Shown: positions 45,348-54,028 of the stretch, piece after piece
How the letters are laid out: the number at the start of each line of letters is the position of its first letter
Position numbering within the stretch: the stretch's first letter is position 1
Source: Roseovarius gahaiensis
GTDB lineage: Bacteria > Pseudomonadota > Alphaproteobacteria > Rhodobacterales > Rhodobacteraceae
NCBI RefSeq assembly: GCF_011601345.1
Contig: NZ_JAAORB010000016.1
Coordinates: forward strand, 1 to 54,028
Length of the DNA: 54,028 bases
Reading direction: 5' to 3'
Made by a program: the position numbers and the translations under genes
The notes under the pieces: generated by a model
Seen by the model: the letters and a program-made list of their open reading frames with translations, nothing else
Told to the model about the DNA's origin: nothing
The model's database searches: none

Positions 45348-47161
45348 CAAAAGGCCTGCCCGATGCCAATATAAAGCTCAATATCCCCGCGGCTTCCCCC
45401 ATCGACAGGGGTGGCCACATCCACACGGATCGGCCCGATGCCGGTAGCATAGCGCAGACCCAGCCCGATGCCGCTATGCCAATCGCCGTTATCCGCGCTC
45501 CAGCTGTCACGCCCGACAAACCCGACATCATAAAAGGCCACAGCCGAAAAATCGCCCCTGAGCGGCGCGCGCACTTCACCTGAAAACGCCATGAAAGAGC
45601 GCCCGCCAACGCGCCGCCCGCCACCCAGATCAATCGCCAGATCCTGATAGGGCAGGCCGCGCACGGTGCCCGCCCCGCCTGAGAAGAACAGCATGCCGGG
45701 TGGCAGCTCTGTCAGGCTTGCGCCGTTGACCGATCCGATTTGCGCCCGTGCGGCCAGCACAAAACGATCATCCTTGCCAAAGCCCCAATAGCCGCGGGCA
45801 TCCCCCATGACCCAAGCCCCGGCTGTGTCTTCGTTCAATCCAACAAACGGGGTCACATTCATATCAAGGTAATAGCCGTTGCGCACATCCAGCGGATCAT
45901 CGCGGCTGTCCCATGTCAGGCTGACCGGCAGCAGCAGATGTTCCAAGGTGCGCGAGCCCAGATCGTCGTCGATCTCGGAATAGCGATAGGCGATACCCGC
46001 TTCACCGGTCAGCGTGTCGTTAAAAATATGAGTGACGCCGCCGCCAACTTGTAGGCTGCGCTCGCGATAATCGGGTTCGTCTTCTTCTTGCAGCGTGGCC
46101 TCAAGGTAAACCCCGGTGTCCGGCGTAAACGTGGCGGGCCGGTCAAATCGCCCGGACAATCGGTAATCAATGCCACCCGAGTCGCCGCCGATGCCTTTGA
46201 CCTCGCCTTCGATCCGCAAGCGTTCAGCGCCGCCCAGAAGGTTACGGTGCATCCAGAACGCCGAAAGCCCAAATCCTTCCAGTGACGACAGCTCTAATCC
46301 CGCGCCGATGCGGCGGGGCTTGGCATCAACCAGCCCGGCGTCGATATCAAGCCGTTGACCGGGGCTGATGGTGTCGGCCTCGGTGAGCTTGACGGAACTG
46401 AACGCACCGGTGCGGCGCAGCCGTTGTGCGGCCTCCTCCAGATCATCGGGTGAAAACACCTGACCCGAAGGCAGCCCCGCAATTGCCCGGATACGTTCGG
46501 GCCTGACGGCCCCCGTGTTGGGCACCTGCAATTGCCCAAACCGCAGCCGCGGACCGGGTGTCAGGGTGATGTCAGCCGAAAGTCGGCGCTGCGTGTGGTT
46601 GGCGGTGATGTCCTGAGCGGCGATCTTGGCCTTGGCATGGCCAAGTGCACGCCAGCCGTCCACGCCAGCACGCGCCGCATCACCGATCAGATCGCTTGGC
46701 GCGGGCTGGCCCGGTGCAAACCCATCTGGCAACTCGGTGCCTTGGGCCAAAGGTGTCACGCGGGCGGTCGAGAAGGCAAATTTTGGCCCGGATTGGACCA
46801 GAATGGCAATCTGGCTGACCTGATCGGGGGGCGAAAGCGGCGGAATATCGGCAGCCTCGCGGCCATCGACGGCGATATTGACGGTGCCGCTGTAATAGCC
46901 CGCTTGATACAGCACCCCGACCATCCGCGCGTAATCCGCCTGCGCGGCGGCAAGGAGATCCTGACGCGTTGCCGTGTCACGCTCAACCGTGTCGCCCACG
47001 GTTGATGCAGCGCGCAACCTGTCGCCAAGGTCATCCGGAGCGCCGGGCGCGACCAAGCCCCATTCGGCCGCAAGGGCAGGGGCCGCCCATAGCCCCGAGC
47101 AGAGCACGAGCGCCCCCAAGCGCGTCAGAAATGGCCGCGTGATTCCCAAAAATACCCCCAT
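45347..47161 (-). CDS. tamA: Outer-membrane assembly protein TamA (BamA family)
   Basis: 604 residues from ATG 47161; ATGs at 47176 and 47212 are alternatives, none with a strong ribosome site. A signal peptide (ITRPFLTRLGALVLCSGLWAAPALA) is followed by POTRA domains to about residue 290 (RIRAIAGLPSGQVFSPDDLEEAAQRL in the last one) and a 16-strand barrel domain ending in the terminal phenylalanine GIGQAF, the usual outer-membrane protein signature. It is translated together with TamB. Confidence 0.93.
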   Translation of the reverse strand: MGVFLGITRPFLTRLGALVLCSGLWAAPALAAEWGLVAPGAPDDLGDRLRAASTVGDTVERDTATRQDLLAAAQADYARMVGVLYQAGYYSGTVNIAVDGREAADIPPLSPPDQVSQIAILVQSGPKFAFSTARVTPLAQGTELPDGFAPGQPAPSDLIGDAARAGVDGWRALGHAKAKIAAQDITANHTQRRLSADITLTPGPRLRFGQLQVPNTGAVRPERIRAIAGLPSGQVFSPDDLEEAAQRLRRTGAFSSVKLTEADTISPGQRLDIDAGLVDAKPRRIGAGLELSSLEGFGLSAFWMHRNLLGGAERLRIEGEVKGIGGDSGGIDYRLSGRFDRPATFTPDTGVYLEATLQEEDEPDYRERSLQVGGGVTHIFNDTLTGEAGIAYRYSEIDDDLGSRTLEHLLLPVSLTWDSRDDPLDVRNGYYLDMNVTPFVGLNEDTAGAWVMGDARGYWGFGKDDRFVLAARAQIGSVNGASLTELPPGMLFFSGGAGTVRGLPYQDLAIDLGGGRRVGGRSFMAFSGEVRAPLRGDFSAVAFYDVGFVGRDSWSADNGDWHSGIGLGLRYATGIGPIRVDVATPVDGGSRGDIELYIGIGQAF

Positions 47162-47248
47162 GACTGGCCAAGTCATACCTTGATTTTGCAGCGAATAAAG
47201 GCCGGTTTCCACATCTTTGGCGGAAATCAGCGTATGGTCACTTTGGGA

Positions 47249-50200
47249 TCAACTGGCCTGTTGGCTCTGTTTCAATTCGGCTTCCAACGCTTTTTCAACG
47301 GCACCCCGAGGCCGCGTAAAGCGGGCCAACAAATTGTATAGAACCGGGGTAACCACCAGCATCAAGACCGTCGCCAAGGACAACCCCGCGATGATGACCG
47401 TGCCGATGGCGTTGCGGCTTTCGGCCCCGGCGCCGGTTGCCAGCACCAGCGGCAATGCGCCCAGAACGGTTGAAATCACCGTCATCATGATCGGTCGCAG
47501 ACGCAGCACAGCAGCCTGCAAGACGGCATCGCGCACCTCAAGACCTTCGTCGCGAAGCTGATTTGCGAATTCGACGATCAAGATGCCGTTCTTGGCCACC
47601 AGCCCGATCAACAAGATAATCCCGATCTGACTGTAAACATTGAGCGACAGCCCCCCAAGGGCCATCGCATAAATCGCCCCGGCCACCCCGGCAGGCACGG
47701 TCAGCAGGATCGTGATCGGGTGCAAAAAGCTTTCGAATTGCGCGGCCAGCACCAGAAACACGATCAGCAGCGACAACGCAAACACAAGGCCCACACCGGC
47801 TGATGTGTCCTTGAAGGTGCGCGATTGCCCTTCGTAGCCCAGTGCGGCTTCGGCGGGCAGGATCTCGTCTGCCGCCGCCTCGATCTGGCCCAAGACGGTG
47901 CCCAGCTCGGTGCCGGGGGCCAAGGCACCCGACAGCTGGATCGAAGGCAACCGGTCAAACCGGCGCAACGACGGCGCGGCGGCGTTTTCATCTAGCGTGA
48001 CCAAAGCCCCGAGTGGCACCAGTGTTTGACCATCGCCGGACCGCACAAAGATGTTGTTGATATCGGACGGCGTGCGGCGATCAGCCTCTTCGGCCTGCGC
48101 GATAACCGGGTATTCGCGGCCCCGACTGACAAATGTGGTCATCTCTCGTGACGCCAGCATGGTCTGCATAGTATTGGCGATGGTCTCGACTGAAATGCCA
48201 AGATCGTCGGCGCGTTCGCGATCAATCGTGACATCCAGTTGCGGTAGATTTTGTTCAAAGTTGATCTCTGGGTTGACCAACCCCTCAATCTGTTCGGCCC
48301 GGTCCAGCATTTGCTGTGACCAGTCTTTGACGCTATCGAAATCCGGCCCGCCGATCACCACGCGAACGGGTGTGGAACTTCCGCGCAAGCCAAGACCGGC
48401 CGGCGTGACCGGAAAGCCCCGCGCAATGGTGACTTCGGCCATTCGCGGCGCGATGCGGCCGACCACGTCGGATATCGGCACATCGCGGTCCTCCCAGGGG
48501 ACCAGCCGGAACACCACAAACGAGCGAAACGCCCTGTTCCCCCATCCTGTGAAGGTGAACACGGTTTCGATGATCCCTTCCTCGCGCAGCGGTGCAAGGA
48601 TGTCTTCGACCTGACGGGCGGCTTGATCGGAATAGGCGACAGTGCTGCCTTGCGGGGCGCTGAGCGGCACAAACCCGACACCGCGGTCTTCGCGCGGGGC
48701 CAGTTCGCGGGGCAGGGTGTCGTAGAACACATACGCGCCCGCTGTCACCGTAAACCCAATCGCCAGCACCACAAGCGGCGCGCGCAGGGCGCGGGCCAAA
48801 AGCGCGGCATAGCCGGTTTGCAACCATCCACGCGGCGCATATTCATCGGTTGGTGCAACACCCGTGCCGGGTTTGAGCACTTTGGATGCGAGCGCGGGGC
48901 AGGCCGTCAAAGCCACAAAGGTCGAGATCGCCACCGTGCCGGCCATGACCCAGCCAAACTCGACAAACAGTTTACCAACCTGGCCCGGCATGAATGACAG
49001 GGGCACAAACACCGCAATCAGCGTGACCGAGGTGGCCAGCACCGCAAAGGTCACCTGCCGCGCGCCTTTGACGGCGGCCACAAGCGGGGTTTCCCCGTTT
49101 TCGATCCGGCGTTGGATGTTTTCCAGAACCACGATGGCATCGTCGACCACAAGCCCGATGGCCAGCAGTAGAGCCAGCAACGTCAGGGTGTTGATCGAAA
49201 ACCCCCAGGTGGCGATCAAGATCACGCATCCAAGCAGCGACACAGGGATGGTGATTGCCGGGATCAGCGTGGCCCGGACGCTGCGCAGGAACAGCAAGAT
49301 CACCAACACCACCAGCACCAGCGAGATCACCAATGCGGTGACAACCTCGCGGATCGACGCGCCGACAAACAGCGCGTCATCCGAACCGATGATAATTTCC
49401 ATGCCCTCGGGCAGGGTGGGGGTCAGACGCGCCACCTCGGCGCGCACGGCGTTGGAAATCTGAAGGGTGTTGGATTGGCTTTGACGTTGAATCGCCATAC
49501 CCACCGCATCGCGGCCATCGCTGCGGGCAATGGTGGTGTCGCTTTCCACCCCCGGTTCGACCCGCGCAACATCGCGCAGGCGCACCGGATAGCCTGCCAC
49601 ACGATCCAGCACGACATCGCGGAAATCCTCGATGCTGGCCAAGCGGCTATCAAGACGCACGGTCAGCTGTCGGTCTTGCGATTCAACCTCGCCTGCGGGC
49701 AGTTCGACATTGTTGCGGCGCAGGGCCTGTTGCACATCTTCGACCGTCAGCTTGCGCGCGGCCAGTGCGCGGCGGTCCAGCCAGATACGCACGGCAAAGG
49801 CCCGGTCGCCATAGACCCGGACGTTGGCCACGCCATCCAGTGTGGCCAGTCGGTCGATGATGAAACGGTCGATGTAATCGGTGATTTCGGGCGTTGTCAT
49901 CCGGTCGGATGTCACGGCCAGCCGCATCACCGGGTCGGCATCGGCATCGGCCTTTTCAACCTCGGGCTGATCGGCCTCTTGTGGCAGGTTGTCCCGAATG
50001 CGGCCCACGGCATCGCGCACGTCATTTGACGCCACGTCGATATCGCGCCCGGCGTCGAATTCGATGGTCACGCGCGAGCGGCCCTGACGGCTTTCGGAAC
50101 TGATCGAGCGGATCCCCGCGATCGACGCCACAGCGCCTTCGACGGTTTCGGTAATGTCGGTGTCGATCACTTCGGGGGCGGCACCACGGTACGTGGTGGT

Positions 50201-50341
50201 GATCGAGACAACCGCATTATCGACATCGGGCAATTCGCGCACCGGCACATCGCGCAGGGCGCCAATGCCGAACACGATCAGCAAAAGGCTGGCGACGGCC
50301 GCCAGAACCGGGCGTCGTACGGAAATGTCGGACAAGGTCAT
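47249..50341 (-). CDS. RND efflux pump inner-membrane transporter (AcrB/MexF-like)
   Basis: 1030 residues from ATG 50341. A proton-driven exporter of the HAE1 family, with twelve membrane helices and two large periplasmic loops. The proton-relay aspartates D400 and D401 are in GLVVDDAIVVLEN. The start MTLSDISVRRPVLAAV and the segment VSITTTYRGAAPEVIDTDIT are characteristic. Its ATG overlaps the stop of the adaptor gene (ATGA). No outer-membrane channel gene of the TolC type is seen downstream, so a TolC encoded elsewhere is probably used. Substrates are unknown. Confidence 0.95.
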   Translation of the reverse strand: MTLSDISVRRPVLAAVASLLLIVFGIGALRDVPVRELPDVDNAVVSITTTYRGAAPEVIDTDITETVEGAVASIAGIRSISSESRQGRSRVTIEFDAGRDIDVASNDVRDAVGRIRDNLPQEADQPEVEKADADADPVMRLAVTSDRMTTPEITDYIDRFIIDRLATLDGVANVRVYGDRAFAVRIWLDRRALAARKLTVEDVQQALRRNNVELPAGEVESQDRQLTVRLDSRLASIEDFRDVVLDRVAGYPVRLRDVARVEPGVESDTTIARSDGRDAVGMAIQRQSQSNTLQISNAVRAEVARLTPTLPEGMEIIIGSDDALFVGASIREVVTALVISLVLVVLVILLFLRSVRATLIPAITIPVSLLGCVILIATWGFSINTLTLLALLLAIGLVVDDAIVVLENIQRRIENGETPLVAAVKGARQVTFAVLATSVTLIAVFVPLSFMPGQVGKLFVEFGWVMAGTVAISTFVALTACPALASKVLKPGTGVAPTDEYAPRGWLQTGYAALLARALRAPLVVLAIGFTVTAGAYVFYDTLPRELAPREDRGVGFVPLSAPQGSTVAYSDQAARQVEDILAPLREEGIIETVFTFTGWGNRAFRSFVVFRLVPWEDRDVPISDVVGRIAPRMAEVTIARGFPVTPAGLGLRGSSTPVRVVIGGPDFDSVKDWSQQMLDRAEQIEGLVNPEINFEQNLPQLDVTIDRERADDLGISVETIANTMQTMLASREMTTFVSRGREYPVIAQAEEADRRTPSDINNIFVRSGDGQTLVPLGALVTLDENAAAPSLRRFDRLPSIQLSGALAPGTELGTVLGQIEAAADEILPAEAALGYEGQSRTFKDTSAGVGLVFALSLLIVFLVLAAQFESFLHPITILLTVPAGVAGAIYAMALGGLSLNVYSQIGIILLIGLVAKNGILIVEFANQLRDEGLEVRDAVLQAAVLRLRPIMMTVISTVLGALPLVLATGAGAESRNAIGTVIIAGLSLATVLMLVVTPVLYNLLARFTRPRGAVEKALEAELKQSQQAS

Positions 50342-51483
50342 GTGTTGTCGCCTTCGGCTGCGGATTGTGCCGTATCGGCGGCGCCGTCTGGGGCATTCAA
50401 GACCCTCACGGCGCTTCCGTCACGCAACGTTTGCAAGCCGCGCACGGCCACCTGCTCACCTGCCTCTATCCCGTCCAACACCGCCACATTCCCGTCGCGG
50501 CGTTGGCCGGTGGTGACCGTACGACGCGACGCTGTGCCGTTTTCGATGACGAAAACATAAGTTTCGGCGGCCTGAAACACCAACGCCTCTTCCGGGATCA
50601 CGACATGCTCGGCCTCGGACAGGACCAATTCCAACGAGACGAACATACCGGCGGGCAGGGTGCCTTCGGGGTTCGGCAGGATGGCGCGGGTGCGAAAAGA
50701 GCGGCTGACCGGATCAATCCGGCTGTCTTTGGCGTCAATCTGCCCCTCGAAACGTTGGCCCGGAAAGGCCACGCTGCTGGCGGAAACCGGCTGACCTTTG
50801 GACACCTGCGAGAAAAGAGTTTCCGGTAGTCCAAATTCAATCTCGACCTCTGCCAGATCGTCCAGGCGGGCGATCATCGTGCTTTGGTCGACACGCGCGC
50901 CGATATCGACATCGCTGAGCCCGACCACGCCCGAGAACGGCGCGGTGATGGTGCGTTCCTCAAGGCGGCGGGCGGCCCGGTCAAGCTGTGCCAAGGCCTC
51001 GGCCTTGCGGGCTTCGGCCTTTTGCAAGGTGGCCTCGGCGGCGGCATTGCTGAGGCGTAGTTGACGGATACGGGTCAAGACCTGCTCGCGTTCCTTAAGG
51101 CGCGCCTCGGCCTCGGCCAGATCGGCGCGCGCTATGGCATCATCCAGACGCACCAGAACCGCGCCTTTTTCAACCAGTGCGCCGGGCGTTATCGCCAAAT
51201 CCACAATGCGCCCCTCGGCTTCGGGAACGATGTCGATGGATTGCAGGGCGCGCGTGGTGCCGACGGCTTCGACGGTTTGGCGTAACGTAGCGGTTTCAGC
51301 AAGGGCGATTTCAATGACCGTCTGGCGCCCACCGGACCTGTTGGCCGATCCATTTTCGGCTTCATCACCCGGCAGCATGTAGCGGTTATAACCCTCGTAT
51401 CCACCATAGGCCAAAGCGGCCAGCAGGCAGATTGTCAGAATTTGCTTCCAGATCGGCATTATCGGTATGTCCCGCATCATCAT
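50338..51483 (-). CDS. RND efflux periplasmic adaptor (membrane fusion protein)
   Basis: 381 residues from ATG 51483; ATGs at 51477 and 51459 are also possible. An N-terminal membrane anchor (WKQILTICLLAALAYGGYEGY) is followed by the biotinyl-lipoyl-like domain (VPEAEGRIVDLAITPGALVEKGAVLVRLDD), an alpha-hairpin (about residues 120-175), and beta-barrel and membrane-proximal domains (FSGVVGLSDVDIGARVDQ). It links the RND pump to an outer-membrane channel. Coupled to the pump gene by a four-base overlap. Confidence 0.93.
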   Translation of the reverse strand: MMMRDIPIMPIWKQILTICLLAALAYGGYEGYNRYMLPGDEAENGSANRSGGRQTVIEIALAETATLRQTVEAVGTTRALQSIDIVPEAEGRIVDLAITPGALVEKGAVLVRLDDAIARADLAEAEARLKEREQVLTRIRQLRLSNAAAEATLQKAEARKAEALAQLDRAARRLEERTITAPFSGVVGLSDVDIGARVDQSTMIARLDDLAEVEIEFGLPETLFSQVSKGQPVSASSVAFPGQRFEGQIDAKDSRIDPVSRSFRTRAILPNPEGTLPAGMFVSLELVLSEAEHVVIPEEALVFQAAETYVFVIENGTASRRTVTTGQRRDGNVAVLDGIEAGEQVAVRGLQTLRDGSAVRVLNAPDGAADTAQSAAEGDNT

Positions 51484-51613
51484 CGCGAAAGGTTTTCAAC
51501 GAACTATCTAGCGAACCTATAGCAGGCGGGGCAATTGGCAACTCACAAAGGTGTGGCGCTGTTGCGCGCATCTCATCGGTGTTGTCCGCTGTGCTTTTAT
51601 TATAACAGGTTTT

Positions 51614-54028
51614 TTATGGTCTGGGTGCCTGATCGGTGCTGACCAATGTGGCTGTCATGTTGGTCAGGGTGACGGGCAGCACGTCTGCCAATTCCTGCAG
51701 GGCCTGATCAAGCGCGCGGTGGTCTTGAAGCCACGCCGACTCTTCTGCCTGTGCCAGCAGCGAATGCGCGCGCGCGGCCCCCAGAACCGCCGCTGATCCT
51801 GCCAGCTTGTGCAGTTTGCCTGCAAATCCAGTATCGGCCTTTGTGGACTGTGCATTCAGGCTCTCGACAATGGTTTGGGCTTCGGTTGCGAACTCGTCGA
51901 CAAAGGCTGTAAGACGATGCAGCGGAACGCTGCTGCGCAGATCAGTCAAGGCGTCGGTGACGATGTCAGGCCGGTCTGCAGCGGCGGTGTCGGGGGGGAT
52001 GTGTGGGGCTTTTGATTGCGGTCCGAAATCATCGGTCAGGGCACGCAAATCTTCAAGTTTCAGAGGCTTTGTCCAAACTTCATCGATCCCGGCGGCAACC
52101 ATGGCTGTGCGATCCGTCTCCGAGAAAAATGCTGTCAATGCAACGATACGTGGCTGAGAATTCTGGCCGATGGCCATGCGGATGCGACGGGTTGCCTCGA
52201 TCCCGTCGATATCAGGCATGTTCACATCCATGATGATCAGATCATACGGCTGGGCCGTCGCCATGGCGACGCCGTCGCGCCCGCAGTTGGCCAGCGACAC
52301 GGTATGCCCGTCCGAAACCAGCATCCGTTCAATGACAAACCGGTTGATGGCGTTGTCTTCGACCACAAGAATGGTCTGGCTCCGAGCCTGCTGTTTGGCT
52401 GGGCTGGCGGTGTCGATGGTTTCGCATTCGACGTTTGGAACCTGTGGCAATGGAAGACGCACCCAAAACACGCTGCCCTGACCTTCAAGACTTTCGGCCC
52501 CAATCTGTCCGCCCATCAGGGTCACCAGATTGCGCACGATGCCAAGGCCCAGACCGCTGCCTTCAACCGCGTCATGCCCCGCAGGCGAAAGCCGCACATA
52601 ATCATCAAAGATGCGCGACATGTCGTTTTGCGCGATACCTATGCCGGTATCGGTAACCTGAAATTCAATGACATCGTCGGTCTTGCCATCGGTGGGAAGT
52701 CGGCAGGCCTCCAAGGTGACCTGTCCGTTTTCGGTATATTTGATCGCGTTCGAGATCAGGTTCAGCAAAATCTGTTGGACCCGGTCTGGATCGCCATACA
52801 CGCTGCCAAATCCGAGGCTGCCCTGTGTAAGCGACAAGTCAGTGTTGCGCGCGCGGGCTTTGGACTTTTGGGTGAAAATCAGATCTTCCAGCAAACGGTC
52901 CAGATCAAAAGGCACCGGCGAAAGGTCAAGTTTCGGACCACCTGACCGGCTGACGCCCATGGCATCCTCGATCTGACCCAATAGAATTTGCGCCGAGGAT
53001 TTCATCACATCCGCATAGCGCGCCTGATCCGGGCGCAGCGGCGTTCCCTTGAGCAGATCAAGCGCGCCTATGACGCCATGCAGCGGGGTGCGCATCTCGT
53101 GGCTTATGCGGGCCAAAAACGTGGCTTTGGCACGTTCGCCCTGCAAGGTCTTGTCGCGGGCCGCGCGGATTTCGGCATCGGCGGCCAGCCGATCCGTGAT
53201 GTCGCGCAGAAAACACACGCAAACCTCATCGTCGGGGTGCGATGCTAGATTGGCAGAAACTTCGACCGGGACCAATTTCGCGTCATGGCGGCGCGCGGTC
53301 AGAACCGTCGGCAGCTTGGTGCCTGCGCGACAGGCTTGCAGCAAAGTCTGGGCCGGCACGGGCGTGCACTGACCCTGATCGTCTTTTTCGGACAGGATAT
53401 CCGCGATGTTGGGGGCGCGCTTGGCAGCACTGGCCCATTGCAAGGCCCATCCGAAAAGATGCCGCGCCGTATCGTTGGCGTCCACGATCTGGCCGTCGTT
53501 TTGAAATACGACAACCGCATCTTCCGAGGTGTTCAAAATCGTCTTGAGACGTTTCAGGGTGCTCTGGTTTTCCAGCGCTCGGAACCGATACAGCAGGAAC
53601 AAACGCCACAACAACACCATCAAAGACACCAAGGTTACCACAAGCAACAGGCTGAGAAGCGTTAACTGCATCAGCTTTTGGGTCAACGCCTCGCGTTCCG
53701 CATCGCTGCGGGTTGCATCTATGGCGATGCCTTCCATGGAAATGGCACGCGTATCTGGCGCCAAGGCGTTCACCGCTTGCAAAATGCGGTCTTGCTGCGC
53801 CGCCAGCGTCTGATCGTCGGCATCGAACACGGGGATCAGGGCCTTTAGCTGGGTGTGCAGCGACTCCAGCCGTGGGTCTGCATCGGTGCCGCGAAGGACG
53901 GTTTGATAGGTTCGGCTGCCTTGCAAGGTGTTGATACGATTATACAGCGCGTTAGAGCGTGTCGCGTTTAATCGGTTTTGTATCCTGCTGCCTTGAAGAA
54001 GTTGTAGCATTCCTCGTCGGTGAAGAGG
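51614..54028 (-). CDS. Hybrid sensor histidine kinase with receiver and HPt domains (5' end cut)
   Basis: The frame runs off the right edge without a stop; the ATG at 54010 is probably internal because a periplasmic segment precedes the first visible membrane helix. Counting from it: membrane helix about 112-142, PAS-like domain about 155-275, HisKA with H304 in ISHEMRTPLHG, HATPase (NLISNAIKYTENG, DTGIGIA, GSGLGLGIV), receiver with D595 in IIMDVNMPDIDG, and C-terminal HPt with H734 in LHKLAGSAAVLGA. It can therefore relay phosphate His-Asp-His to an unknown response regulator. It precedes the RND efflux genes by 130 bp on the same strand and may control them. Confidence 0.93.
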   Translation of the reverse strand, partial: PLHRRGMLQLLQGSRIQNRLNATRSNALYNRINTLQGSRTYQTVLRGTDADPRLESLHTQLKALIPVFDADDQTLAAQQDRILQAVNALAPDTRAISMEGIAIDATRSDAEREALTQKLMQLTLLSLLLVVTLVSLMVLLWRLFLLYRFRALENQSTLKRLKTILNTSEDAVVVFQNDGQIVDANDTARHLFGWALQWASAAKRAPNIADILSEKDDQGQCTPVPAQTLLQACRAGTKLPTVLTARRHDAKLVPVEVSANLASHPDDEVCVCFLRDITDRLAADAEIRAARDKTLQGERAKATFLARISHEMRTPLHGVIGALDLLKGTPLRPDQARYADVMKSSAQILLGQIEDAMGVSRSGGPKLDLSPVPFDLDRLLEDLIFTQKSKARARNTDLSLTQGSLGFGSVYGDPDRVQQILLNLISNAIKYTENGQVTLEACRLPTDGKTDDVIEFQVTDTGIGIAQNDMSRIFDDYVRLSPAGHDAVEGSGLGLGIVRNLVTLMGGQIGAESLEGQGSVFWVRLPLPQVPNVECETIDTASPAKQQARSQTILVVEDNAINRFVIERMLVSDGHTVSLANCGRDGVAMATAQPYDLIIMDVNMPDIDGIEATRRIRMAIGQNSQPRIVALTAFFSETDRTAMVAAGIDEVWTKPLKLEDLRALTDDFGPQSKAPHIPPDTAAADRPDIVTDALTDLRSSVPLHRLTAFVDEFATEAQTIVESLNAQSTKADTGFAGKLHKLAGSAAVLGAARAHSLLAQAEESAWLQDHRALDQALQELADVLPVTLTNMTATLVSTDQAPRP

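Overview
The window looks like a chromosomal segment of an alphaproteobacterium of the order Rhodobacterales (Roseobacter/Rhodobacter group). The reasons are the high G+C coding sequence, the 3' end of a Shemin-type 5-aminolevulinate synthase gene at the left edge, the Mg-type hemB, an Usg-like protein, an IscR with a single cysteine, the iscR-desulfurase-sufB-x-sufC-sufD-x-x-sufS gene order, and an Entner-Doudoroff pair edd-eda. No rRNA, CRISPR array, phage, plasmid or insertion sequence was recognised; nearly everything reads as core or stable accessory genome.

Left part (1-16.7 kb): the hemA end, a RodZ-like membrane HTH protein, ispG, trmJ, ctaA and an M32 carboxypeptidase run on the plus strand. 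Then comes a small surface-polysaccharide locus on the minus strand (NAD-dependent epimerase, initiating phosphoglycosyl transferase, FlaA1/CapD-like dehydratase), with a Wza-like export lipoprotein on the plus strand that diverges from it. A strong bidirectional terminator separates the Wza-like gene from gyrA (minus). An Usg-like gene, a Tat-type SYLF lipoprotein, hemB and a small membrane protein follow.

Middle (16.7-32.5 kb): mfd overlaps an acetyltransferase gene. A minus-strand three-gene unit (hydrolase, 80-residue protein, HD hydrolase) diverges from the large Suf iron-sulfur assembly operon, which runs iscR to sufS and includes two YIP1-type membrane proteins and a methyltransferase-like protein. 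The suf promoter can be read directly, and its -10 box lies inside an inverted repeat (TTAGAA-N3-TTCTAA) that looks like an iron-responsive operator. A second near-perfect copy lies inside the desulfurase gene. A membrane-anchored spermidine-synthase-like protein and one tRNA-Arg(CCG) gene close this part.

Right part (32.5-54 kb): a 449-bp gene-free stretch holds a long inverted repeat. It is followed by a minus-strand ABC importer of the peptide/opine type with a divergent GntR/FCD regulator and a clear operator-like repeat. From 54 kb back to 39 kb everything is on the minus strand: a hybrid sensor kinase with HPt domain (cut by the window edge), an RND efflux adaptor and pump, TamA-TamB for outer-membrane biogenesis, and edd-eda.

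The most interesting points are regulatory: the paired iron-box-like sites of the suf operon, the palindrome placed between the -35 and -10 boxes of the dehydratase promoter, the GntR operator, and the unexplained inverted-repeat element after the tRNA. I did not find a clearly new multi-gene system. All function calls rest on reading the proteins and motifs, with no database search.
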